Source of the DNA: Arcicella aquatica
GTDB taxonomy: Bacteria; Bacteroidota; Bacteroidia; Cytophagales; Spirosomataceae
Direction: 5' to 3'
DNA length: 64,000 nt
NCBI RefSeq assembly: GCF_034928825.1
Contig: NZ_JAYFUL010000024.1
Span: 18,676 to 82,675, forward strand
A program made the position numbers and the translations under genes. Within the stretch, counting starts at the first letter, position 1, and every line of letters starts with the position of its first letter. Under the pieces are notes generated by a model. It made no database searches, was not told the DNA's origin, and was given only the letters and a program-made list of their open reading frames with translations. Below are positions 26,173 through 32,975 of this stretch, in pieces.

Positions 26173-26259
26173 TTTTATTCTATGGATTATATATATTATT
26201 AAGTGGCTTCATTTATACAAAATGAATACTGGGGGTAACAGTAAGGATTATTTGATTAT

Positions 26260-26419
26260 GAAGCTGTTTAAACTTTCCATTTCTAAGGTGAAAGTATTGT
26301 ATTTTTGAATTGATTTTTTCAAAATTTGGGAAGCATAGCATCGCTACGTTGAGTAAATTTTGGAACAAGCTATTCTAAAAGACTTAGTTTAATCCGAAAG
26401 GGAAAGTTTAAACAGCTTC
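26260..26419. mobile_element. 160-bp MITE, copy 1
   Basis: Terminal inverted repeats of 19 bp, GAAGCTGTTTAAACTTTCC (26260-26278) and its reverse complement (26401-26419), flanked by TAT and TATA (possible TA target duplication). No ORF. Nearly the same sequence, inverted, is found at 49273-49432. Confidence 0.8.
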
Positions 26420-26432
26420 TATAATAAAGTTT

Positions 26433-26470
26433 AATCATCGGATAGAGTAATTACTACTTATCCGATGATT
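26433..26470 (-). terminator. Hairpin after the rhodanese-thioredoxin gene
   Basis: A perfect 12-bp inverted repeat (AATCATCGGATA, 26433-26444, with 26459-26470), 10 nt after the stop codon. The U-tail is weak (AAACTTTATT). Confidence 0.6.
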
Positions 26471-26480
26471 TAAGAAAATA

Positions 26481-27188
26481 CTACAAGGCTTGTGCCAGAG
26501 CAGTATCTAAAACACCTTTCAATTCAGCAATTCCACTTTTTTCAAAAGTCACTTTCCCTTGTTTATACAAAATAAGATAAGGGAATGAAGTAACCTTCTT
26601 CAAGGATGCAATTAATTGCGGACTTTCTTCAAGTTCTATTTCCACAATTTTTAGCGCATCACCATGTTCTTTTCTTAAGGTTTCCAGTACAGGTTTTACT
26701 TTTTTACATGACCCACAATATCTTGATCCAACATCTACTAAAACAAGTTTGTTAGAAGCTAAAATATTGTTAAAATCATTGAGTGTTAATCCTTTTTTAG
26801 CGGTAGTAAAAACCGTTTTGCCTTGTCCTACCCATGCACCAATACCACCATCTAATACATATACTTCTTTGAAACCTTTACTTGCTAAATCTTTCGCAAA
26901 TACTACACTTCTGCCATTAGCGATTGAATAAACAAACACTGGTTGACTAGGGTTAAGCTTTTCAATAAAAGACGCATCTTGCGGAATTAGATTGATTGCT
27001 CCATTGATATGGTTTTGAGTAAACTCTTCCGCACTTCTGGCATCAATAATCTGCGGTTTTGCTTGTTGCTGAATTTTTGAAGCAAAAATAGCTACTGAAA
27101 CTAAGTTTTTTGTCTCCGTATCGCTTTTCTGTGCCAATGTAGTAGTTAGTACGAGTGATAGTACAATAAATTTTAAGGTCTTAATCAT
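26481..27188 (-). CDS. Exported rhodanese-like/thioredoxin fusion, rhodanese Cys replaced by Ser
   Basis: A 235-residue protein with a signal peptide (1-19). The first domain (about 28-128) is rhodanese-like: IIDARSAEEFTQNHINGAINL and VLDGGIGAW are conserved, but the active loop reads VYSIANGRS with Ser88 where the sulfur-accepting Cys belongs. The second domain (about 135-235) is a thioredoxin with the redox pair C158-G-S-C161 and cis-Pro in VTSFPYLILYK. The rhodanese part can therefore bind but not carry a persulfide, while the thioredoxin part should be active in the periplasm. It follows the FA hydroxylase gene (35 nt gap), probably in one operon. Confidence 0.85.
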   Translation of the reverse strand: MIKTLKFIVLSLVLTTTLAQKSDTETKNLVSVAIFASKIQQQAKPQIIDARSAEEFTQNHINGAINLIPQDASFIEKLNPSQPVFVYSIANGRSVVFAKDLASKGFKEVYVLDGGIGAWVGQGKTVFTTAKKGLTLNDFNNILASNKLVLVDVGSRYCGSCKKVKPVLETLRKEHGDALKIVEIELEESPQLIASLKKVTSFPYLILYKQGKVTFEKSGIAELKGVLDTALAQAL

Positions 27189-27223
27189 TGTTATGAATTT
27201 AAGATTTGAATAATGTTTAGTAA

Positions 27224-28126
27224 TTAAGCGTATTCCAAAGCTACTGGTATTGATGACGGCTCATCTTCTGCTACTTCAGGCCCATTAGCTGATAATTCGC
27301 TTCCTTCCTTTTTAGATTTAAATATTGGCCACAATAACTGTGCATACCATTCTTCACTTTGATAGTTTTTGATACCATAAGCTGCTGGATACTGGCGTGT
27401 AATGAGTGCCGTACCGAAAATAATATCCCATAAAAAGAACATATTGCCGAAGTTTCCTTTGTAATGACCAACACCATCATCCGTTGAATCAGCGTGGTGT
27501 GCATGGTGAGTAGCAGGTGTTGAAATAGTACGTTCTAGTATCCATGCCACAGGATGTAACCATTTGTTTTCGTAAAATGGCTTATCCCATTTTATACTTG
27601 AGTGAGCCAATTTAGTAATCAATGATTTCAGTCCTTTTACGAATAAGGCTGGATAGCCCAAGCCTAAATAAACCAATACGGTAGTTACATAAGACTGAGA
27701 AAAGAAAATCGTGTAAATAATATTTTGTCTCGAAGCCATAGCCATTCCCATATATGGAGCAGAATGGTGTGTACGATGAAAACGCCACATAAATGGTACT
27801 TGGTGGTGTAAACGGTGATACCAATATTGTGTTAAATCATCATAAATAGCAATAATTAACGCACCGAAAACGAAGGGAATCCAAGTAAATTCATTTTTGG
27901 CATGAGGTAACACAAATGGTAATACTTTCAACCCGAAATATGCGACTACCGGGCCAACTACTAATTTGGGTAATGTATAGCAAGCAATGTCTAATAGTTT
28001 TTCGTTATTATTCCATTTTTTGCCGTATAGACCTAAAGAGAATTCTGCAAAGCCTAAAATGAATGTTAATGCTGTAAGGCCCCAGCCGTTAAGGTTTTTA
28101 AAAATTTCTTCGATAAAATGTACCAT
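27224..28126 (-). CDS. Sterol desaturase/fatty-acid hydroxylase family protein (second)
   Basis: A 300-residue integral membrane di-iron oxygenase. Histidine clusters: HRLHH (104-108), HRTHH (117-121) and THHAHHAD near residue 212. Helices at about 15-33, 52-73, 82-97 and 135-155 frame them. The last 30 residues are acidic and polar (SELSANGPEVAEDEPSS). It is distinct from the 403-residue relative at 12.2 kb, yet both lie behind the same palindrome type (degenerate here). Substrate is probably a lipid; a role in remodelling membrane lipids under sulfur limitation is a hypothesis. Confidence 0.85.
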   Translation of the reverse strand: MVHFIEEIFKNLNGWGLTALTFILGFAEFSLGLYGKKWNNNEKLLDIACYTLPKLVVGPVVAYFGLKVLPFVLPHAKNEFTWIPFVFGALIIAIYDDLTQYWYHRLHHQVPFMWRFHRTHHSAPYMGMAMASRQNIIYTIFFSQSYVTTVLVYLGLGYPALFVKGLKSLITKLAHSSIKWDKPFYENKWLHPVAWILERTISTPATHHAHHADSTDDGVGHYKGNFGNMFFLWDIIFGTALITRQYPAAYGIKNYQSEEWYAQLLWPIFKSKKEGSELSANGPEVAEDEPSSIPVALEYA

Positions 28127-28166
28127 ATTATTTGTTAGCTTTAAGGTAAATATTAGTCATATTAAT

Positions 28167-28213
28167 ATATAGATTTAATAGATTAAAAAGGCGAGAACAT
28201 TTACTTACTACAA
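28167..28213 (-). promoter_or_regulatory. Degenerate copy of the sulfur-region promoter/operator (site 6)
   Basis: On the minus strand: TTG (28213-28211), exactly 20 nt, CTTTTTAA (28190-28183) in place of nAnnTTTG, one base, CTAT-N7-ATAT (28181-28167). The spacing equals the other sites although the -7 box is poor. It lies 41 nt before the FA hydroxylase start. Confidence 0.45.
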
Positions 28214-28301
28214 GAAATCTGGAACGAACCAAAATATTTTCAATAATTAAATATTATTTACATCTTTTGTCTAGCGTCTTGCATCTCATGTCTTTATCTA
28301 T

Positions 28302-28475
28302 CTATTCCTTGGCACTTGCCGAAGTCGTTGTCGTATTTTTCACTTTGTTAAGCCAAGGTTTTTCACCTTTATAATAAAACCATCCCCAAAGTAAGATAAC
28401 AGGGAGTGCGTAAATAAATAGACTAATTAATGCGTCTCGAAAAATTTTCCGAGCAAGGCTTTTTTCTAAGGTCAT
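28302..28475 (-). CDS. Small membrane protein, 57 residues
   Basis: MTLEKSLARKIFRD, then one hydrophobic helix (about residues 15-34, ALISLFIYALPVILLWGWF), then a short polar tail YYKGEKPWLNKVKN...SASAKE. The N-terminus is positive, so the tail probably faces the periplasm. No homologue recognised. It lies 26 nt downstream of a second tiny membrane protein and in the same direction as the PstS-like gene, so it is likely part of that operon. Confidence 0.6.
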   Translation of the reverse strand: MTLEKSLARKIFRDALISLFIYALPVILLWGWFYYKGEKPWLNKVKNTTTTSASAKE

Positions 28476-28501
28476 TTTGAGTGATTTTAGGAAATGGCTA
28501 A

Positions 28502-28624
28502 TTAATTTAATAAATGTTCTACCAATAAAATACCTCCCGTTAGGATAGTAACTGGTATTAAAAATACAAGGGTACTGATAAGCACTTTTTTCCCAATAGT
28601 GCTAAAATCTTGAAGAGTCATCAT
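28502..28624 (-). CDS. Small membrane protein, 40 residues
   Basis: MMTLQDFSTIGKKVLIS followed by a single hydrophobic helix (about 15-36, VLISTLVFLIPVTILTGGILLV) and EHLLN. Two adjacent ATGs are possible starts (28624, 28621). It is followed closely by the 57-residue membrane protein. A hairpin separates it from the PstS-like gene. Together the two could form a small membrane complex; function unknown. Confidence 0.55.
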   Translation of the reverse strand: MMTLQDFSTIGKKVLISTLVFLIPVTILTGGILLVEHLLN

Positions 28625-28646
28625 GCTGCGTATAAGTTAGGTTCAA

Positions 28647-28675
28647 CTACATCAGCCTGTTTGAGGCTGATGTAG
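28647..28675. other. Hairpin between PstS-like gene and the small membrane genes
   Basis: A perfect 12-bp stem (CTACATCAGCCT / AGGCTGATGTAG) with a 5-nt loop. No U-run on the minus strand, so it is more likely an mRNA processing or differential-expression hairpin than a full stop. Confidence 0.55.
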
Positions 28676-28706
28676 CGATATGAAAAGAAGTAAGACAAAG
28701 AAAAGG

Positions 28707-29630
28707 CTAGTTTTTGCTTTTAAATGAATTGTTTGATTCTACAAAAGCACTTTTATTATCATTTGCATCATTCAAGCCTACAAAGCCTAATTCTTTCACA
28801 TAAGCTTGTCCTTCGTGTTTTGTCCAGTTCACAAAACGCTTCAATTCTCCATTTTCAGCATTTTTATGGGTGATAAAATACACGTTTTCTGTAGGAATAG
28901 CTTTGCTAGTAGGGTTTTTTTCTAAGAAAGAAATAAGTAAATCTAGGTTGCCATAAATTTGTTCTTCTTTATCTAATTTCCCGTTGTTGTTTAAATCAAT
29001 CGGGAAGATAGTAAAGTCTTTCAAAGGCTGTCTTGTTTGTAAATTATATAAGTAACCTAGGTTATTATACGTAATGCCTAGTGGGTCACGTTTGATAGCT
29101 TCTAATAGATTTTTGTCATCTCCCGTAATTCCTTTGCCTACAATGTTTTCAGCATCATCTCCTAAGTAACTAGCAAAAGAGATAGAAGAGCAAACTTTGC
29201 TAGCACGCGTATATACTTGGTATTTCGGTGCGTCTTTGTCTTGTTCAAGTGCATCTTCAGGATCTTCTAAGAAGTATTTTTTCAATTCTTCTTTCTTTAC
29301 ACCTTTCTTTACTAATGTCTGAGCTAAAGGAGTCTTTTCATTACCAACGGGTAATAAGGCAAATCTGCTTACTGGTGTAATTTCTTTGTCATCACCAAAC
29401 GCAGTTGGCTCAGCATGGTATGCGATGATCTGAATGGTAACAGATTCACCAACATTTTTTGCTAATTGTACATCCGCTTTAGGATATATTTTTTTATACT
29501 CAGTAATCCATTTTTCAATAAGGGGATAGGTAAAGCGTGTTCCGCCTAAACTTACTTTATTATTATTGTCTTGGGCTTGGGCTGTAAGTGCGCCAAGTAA
29601 AAGAAAAAGACCTGTTAATTTTGCTTTCAT
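28707..29630 (-). CDS. PstS-like periplasmic substrate-binding protein
   Basis: A 307-residue exported protein with a signal peptide (1-19, ending LTAQA). VSLGGTRFTYPLIEKWITEYKKIYP is the start of a PstS-type binding fold (type II periplasmic binding protein), and DPLGITYNNLGYLYN and VYFITHKNAENGELKRFVNW match its later blocks. Classical PstS binds phosphate; here there are no PstCAB transporter genes, and the promoter carries the sulfur-region operator plus a poly-Cys leader, so an oxyanion such as sulfate is a reasonable alternative. An acidic insert (LEDPEDALEQDKD) occurs near residue 125. Operon continues to two tiny membrane proteins. Confidence 0.8.
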   Translation of the reverse strand: MKAKLTGLFLLLGALTAQAQDNNNKVSLGGTRFTYPLIEKWITEYKKIYPKADVQLAKNVGESVTIQIIAYHAEPTAFGDDKEITPVSRFALLPVGNEKTPLAQTLVKKGVKKEELKKYFLEDPEDALEQDKDAPKYQVYTRASKVCSSISFASYLGDDAENIVGKGITGDDKNLLEAIKRDPLGITYNNLGYLYNLQTRQPLKDFTIFPIDLNNNGKLDKEEQIYGNLDLLISFLEKNPTSKAIPTENVYFITHKNAENGELKRFVNWTKHEGQAYVKELGFVGLNDANDNKSAFVESNNSFKSKN

Positions 29631-29758
29631 TTTTTGATTTGTTTACGTTACATGTAAATAATTGTAAGGAATAAGCATACAAATACCTAGAAGCTCTGAC
29701 CATAAAGCATATCAAGTATTTTGAATCTTATTTAAGAAAATAATTTGATGTTTGGCTA

Positions 29759-29845
29759 TCAACAACAGCAACAGCAAGAAAAGGAAGCAAGAGATTGAAC
29801 CACCTTGAGTGTGAAGTCGTGACCATTATTTTTTGAGCATTCCAT
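29759..29845 (-). CDS. Leader peptide of 28 residues ending in five cysteines
   Basis: ATG at 29845, stop TGA at 29761-29759. The peptide begins MECSKNN, has LKVVQSLASFS in the middle and ends CCCCC directly before the stop (codons TGC TGT TGC TGT TGT). It lies in the long leader of the PstS-like gene, about 128 nt before that gene's start and downstream of operator site 4. Six of 28 residues are Cys. Terminal runs of the regulated amino acid are the hallmark of ribosome-mediated attenuation leaders; cysteine starvation would stall ribosomes here. Mechanism is inferred. Confidence 0.72.
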   Translation of the reverse strand: MECSKNNGHDFTLKVVQSLASFSCCCCC

Positions 29846-29892
29846 TTGACTAACGCTTAATTAAAAGTTACGGTAAATTAGACAATCATACA

Positions 29893-29909
29893 TTGTTGGT
29901 GGCTAACAA
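29893..29909 (-). promoter_or_regulatory. Leader hairpin with AGCCACC loop (PstS-like operon)
   Basis: TTGTTAGCCACCAACAA: 5-bp stem and 7-nt loop, with weaker outer pairing CAAT/ATTG. The same 17 nt occur in the leader of the sulfatase operon. CAACAA in the right arm is complementary to TTGTTG of the Cys-codon run downstream. Confidence 0.55.
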
Positions 29910-29933
29910 GATAATTGCGATGAAATTATAAGT

Positions 29934-29980
29934 CTATAATTTCGATAGACAAAGATGGTTTAATGTTTTTAGAAAACCAA
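29934..29980 (-). promoter_or_regulatory. Promoter with CTAT-N7-ATAG operator (sulfur-region site 4)
   Basis: Minus strand: TTG (29980-29978), exactly 20 nt, CATCTTTG (29957-29950), one base, CTATCG...ATAG (29948-29934). It starts a leader of about 310 nt before the PstS-like gene. Confidence 0.75.
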
Positions 29981-30036
29981 ATATTTTCAAAAAAATATTC
30001 GGTCTAAAAAAATTAATTTACTGATAATCAACACAA

Positions 30037-30075
30037 TGGAAAAATAATATCCAAAAAGTACAAATATTATTTCCA
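30037..30075 (-). terminator. Hairpin after the FGE gene
   Basis: An 11-12-bp imperfect stem (TGGAAATAATAT with ATATTATTTTTCCA, two bulged T) 16 nt after the FGE stop codon, ending the sulfatase operon. Confidence 0.5.
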
Positions 30076-30090
30076 ATATTTCAATGATTA

Positions 30091-31179
30091 CTAATTTTTA
30101 TCTTTTACACATCTAAATCCTAAATTATTACTAGCACTGCTCGTTTCTCCTTTGCCTCTACTTCCTGCTATATAGCGTATGCAATACTGGTCACTGCATA
30201 AGAACGAGCCACCTCTTTGCACGTGCTTTACTACGTTGGGCTCTTCGGGGTCATAGCTTGAACTTGGTCCTTTAGGATTAACTTTCGGACTATTTTTGTA
30301 ATAATTTGGTCTATACAAATCGCTACACCACTCCCAAACGTTTCCATCCATGTCATATAATCCATAAGGATTCTTTGGGAAAGATTTTACGGGTGCTACA
30401 TCATTGAAACCATCTTCCAAGGTATTACCACTCGGGAAATTCCCTTGAAAAATATTAGCAAACCATTTATTATTAGGCTTTAATACATTTCCCCAATAAT
30501 ATTTAGTAGCAGTTTTCCCCCCTCGTGCAGCAAACTCCCATTCAGCTTCAGTGGGTAATCGCTTACCTGCCCATTTGGCATAAGCTAGTGCATCTTCATA
30601 ACAAACCTGTACAACTGGTTCATTTTCATGTCCTTTTATATTGCTAGTAGGTCCTTTGGGATGTTGCCAGTTAGCACCTGCCACATAATCCCACCATTGA
30701 AGGTGATTATCCAATCCTACATTTTCAGTGGGAGGGGTAAAAACGGCTGAGCCTGCCACCAATTTATCAATCGGTACTCCTGGATAATCTGCTGGGTCTA
30801 AAGGACGTTCCGCTACAGTTTTATAGCCAGTTGCTTTTACAAATCGAGCAAATTCAGCATTGGTTACTTCATGCTCATCCATTAAAAATCCTTTTACAGT
30901 TACCGTATGTTTAGGTTGAGCATCTGGATATTCATCAGTACCCATCGTAAATGTTCCACCCGGAATTTCTACCATGTTTTGATAGCTTAATGCTTTGCCT
31001 GCCGAGACATTGGTTTTATCAGAAGCAAACTTATTTTTAACAAATGTTGGACTTTTTACTTTGCAAACGGCAATTTTATCTCCAGCAGAAGGTTTTTGTT
31101 GAACAGTCTGGGCATTGCCTTGGAGCATTAACCAAGCAAAACCACTAACTCCTAAAGCGGTATAAATTATTTTTCTCAT
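30091..31179 (-). CDS. Formylglycine-generating enzyme (sulfatase-modifying factor), secreted
   Basis: A 362-residue protein with a signal peptide (about 1-23). The SUMF1/FGE fold is clear: MVEIPGGTFTMGTDE, DEHEVTNAEFARFVKATGY, KRLPTEAEWEFAARGG, DMDGNVWEWCSD, and at the C-terminus GGSFLCSDQYCIRY with Cys328 and Cys333, the same five-residue spacing as the catalytic pair of human FGE. Many SUMF1-domain proteins in Bacteroidota lack these cysteines; this one keeps them, so it should convert the sulfatase Cys to formylglycine. It is the last gene of an operon with two sulfatases, its direct substrates, all exported. Confidence 0.92.
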   Translation of the reverse strand: MRKIIYTALGVSGFAWLMLQGNAQTVQQKPSAGDKIAVCKVKSPTFVKNKFASDKTNVSAGKALSYQNMVEIPGGTFTMGTDEYPDAQPKHTVTVKGFLMDEHEVTNAEFARFVKATGYKTVAERPLDPADYPGVPIDKLVAGSAVFTPPTENVGLDNHLQWWDYVAGANWQHPKGPTSNIKGHENEPVVQVCYEDALAYAKWAGKRLPTEAEWEFAARGGKTATKYYWGNVLKPNNKWFANIFQGNFPSGNTLEDGFNDVAPVKSFPKNPYGLYDMDGNVWEWCSDLYRPNYYKNSPKVNPKGPSSSYDPEEPNVVKHVQRGGSFLCSDQYCIRYIAGSRGKGETSSASNNLGFRCVKDKN

Positions 31180-31189
31180 GTTGAATAGT

Positions 31190-31262
31190 AGCTTTTTAGC
31201 ATTAAGCTTTGAGATTACTTTACAAAAATACTTTTAAATTTCACACTCAAAACTCACAGCTT
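31190..31262. repeat. AGCT-rich imperfect palindrome, copy 2
   Basis: The left arm AGCTTTTTAGCATTAAGCTTTGAG is mirrored by CTCAAAACTCACAGCTT. It fills the spacer between FGE and the second sulfatase. Confidence 0.55.
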
Positions 31263-31268
31263 GATTTA

Positions 31269-32897
31269 TTATTTGCTTTTTCTAACTGGTAAAAGCGGAG
31301 CACTTGGTTTAATAGTATCATAATCTACTACACCATTTGCGGCAGCCCATTTGAAATAGTCATTAGAAAGCGCATCTACTATCAATGGATTTTTGGCTGC
31401 TACATTCTGTGTTTCACCTCTATCTTTATCTAAATCAAACAACTGCCATTGATAAGAAGGATAGATAGAAACTAATTTCCATTTGCCTTTTCTTACGGCT
31501 CTATTGCCTGCTCTTTCCCAGAAAATACCTTCTTCGCGTTGTATTTCCTTGTTGTCAAAAAGCAACCCTGTCAAACTTTTGCCCGGTAATTGATTGGTTT
31601 TTACGCCATTAAATGTTTCAGGATATTTTGCTTCTGCCAATTCATAAAAAGTAGGTGCTAAATCAATTAAATGTGCCGTGCCTTTACTGATAGTCCCCGA
31701 TTTTATTTTCTTTGGAAACCATGCGATAAATGGCGAGCTGATACCACCTTCGAAAGCAAAAGATTTGAATGAACGAAAAGGTGAATTTGATAAGAATGAC
31801 CAGTTTTTACCTTGCGATTCAAATGAGCCAGAAGTCCCTACTGGACCAGCATTTTTCCCTACTTTATTCCCCAAATGTGCTACATCTTCCGCAGGAGCAC
31901 CGTTGTCAGAAATAAAAACAATTAAGGTGTTTTCATCTTGTTTCAGTGCCTTTAGGCTTGCTATTAACTTCCCGATGCCTTGGTCAACTCTATCCAACAT
32001 GGCAGCATACACTTCCATTTTAGCTTTCCAAAGTTCTTTTTCATCATAGGTTAAATTATCCCATTCAGGAATCTCTGCATCTTTTTCTGCAATGGTTTGT
32101 TTTTCGTCCAGAATGCCTAATGATTTTAATTTAGCCAAACGATTCTTTCTGAGAGCATCCCAACCCAAATCGTATTTGCCTTTATACTTAGCAATATCTT
32201 CTGGCAAAGCTTGTAATGGCCAATGTGGTGCCGTATAAGCTAAGTATAAAAAGAAAGGCTTTTCTTGATTAGCTGGTTCGCTAATGAATTTTATAGCATG
32301 ATTCGTTACTTCATCCGTAAAATAATATGAGTTTGGTTTTGGATGAATCTGTTGATTATTTTCAATCAAGCTAACAGGATATGGACGTCCAAGTGGAATA
32401 TCTTCAGCATCAAAATAATTAGCACCACCCCCTAAAATACCATAAAATTGATCAAAGCCTCTTTGAGTAGGCCATACAGATTTATCTTTTCCTACATGCC
32501 ATTTTCCAGAAAGATAAGTATTATAGCCCGCTGTTTTAAGTACTTCGCCGAAAGTTAATGACTCTTTATTCAAAAAACCTTGGTATGGAGGCGAACCCAA
32601 ATCAATATCAAAATAACCAACTCCAGCTTTATGAGGATATTGCCCCGTAATCAATGACGCACGTGTAGGAGCACAGATTGAATTATTGTAAAATTCTTTA
32701 AACCTGATGCCTTCAAAAGCCAGCTTGTCGATATTAGGCGTATTGATTTCTGAACCATACGCACCAAGGTCAGAATAACCCATATCGTCTACCATGACTA
32801 AAATGATATTTGGCTTTTTGTTTTGGGCAAAAGTATATTGAGTAGATAGGCCTAAGGCAAATAAAATCCCCATCCAAGTAAATGCTTTATTTTTCAT
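31269..32897 (-). CDS. Secreted Cys-type sulfatase (tandem copy B)
   Basis: A 542-residue sulfatase. Signal peptide 1-24 (ending YTFAQ), DD at 37-38 in VMVDDMGYSD, formylglycine motif CAPTR at 75-79 within NNSICAPTRASLITG. LSGKWHVGKD, FISDNGAPAED and DLDKDRGETQNVA are further family blocks. Cys75 is the only cysteine I find in the whole protein. It is closely similar over its length to the next gene, evidently a tandem duplicate, and shares an operon with it and with FGE. The family includes arylsulfatases and glycan sulfatases; substrate is open. Confidence 0.93.
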   Translation of the reverse strand: MKNKAFTWMGILFALGLSTQYTFAQNKKPNIILVMVDDMGYSDLGAYGSEINTPNIDKLAFEGIRFKEFYNNSICAPTRASLITGQYPHKAGVGYFDIDLGSPPYQGFLNKESLTFGEVLKTAGYNTYLSGKWHVGKDKSVWPTQRGFDQFYGILGGGANYFDAEDIPLGRPYPVSLIENNQQIHPKPNSYYFTDEVTNHAIKFISEPANQEKPFFLYLAYTAPHWPLQALPEDIAKYKGKYDLGWDALRKNRLAKLKSLGILDEKQTIAEKDAEIPEWDNLTYDEKELWKAKMEVYAAMLDRVDQGIGKLIASLKALKQDENTLIVFISDNGAPAEDVAHLGNKVGKNAGPVGTSGSFESQGKNWSFLSNSPFRSFKSFAFEGGISSPFIAWFPKKIKSGTISKGTAHLIDLAPTFYELAEAKYPETFNGVKTNQLPGKSLTGLLFDNKEIQREEGIFWERAGNRAVRKGKWKLVSIYPSYQWQLFDLDKDRGETQNVAAKNPLIVDALSNDYFKWAAANGVVDYDTIKPSAPLLPVRKSK

Positions 32898-32950
32898 AAT
32901 AATGATTATGCTAACAAATGGTCTTCTTTTAAATAATATTTCTTAAAACA

Positions 32951-32973
32951 CTCAAAGCTCGATTCTCACAGCT
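32951..32973. repeat. AGCT-rich palindrome, short copy 3
   Basis: Only one arm, CTCAAAGCTCGATTCTCACAGCT, of the palindrome family is visible, in the spacer between the two sulfatases. Confidence 0.4.
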
Positions 32974-32975
32974 CC

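Noticed and set aside
26177..26194. CTAT-N7-ATAT near the start of the SusC gene at 26172
   Set aside because: Only half matches, no -7 or -33 box at the family spacing, and it lies in AT-rich DNA 8-22 nt from the ATG, so chance is likely.
28261..28310. TCTTTTGTCTAGCG near 28266 as another operator
   Set aside because: It points in the plus direction away from any gene and lacks the ATAG half.
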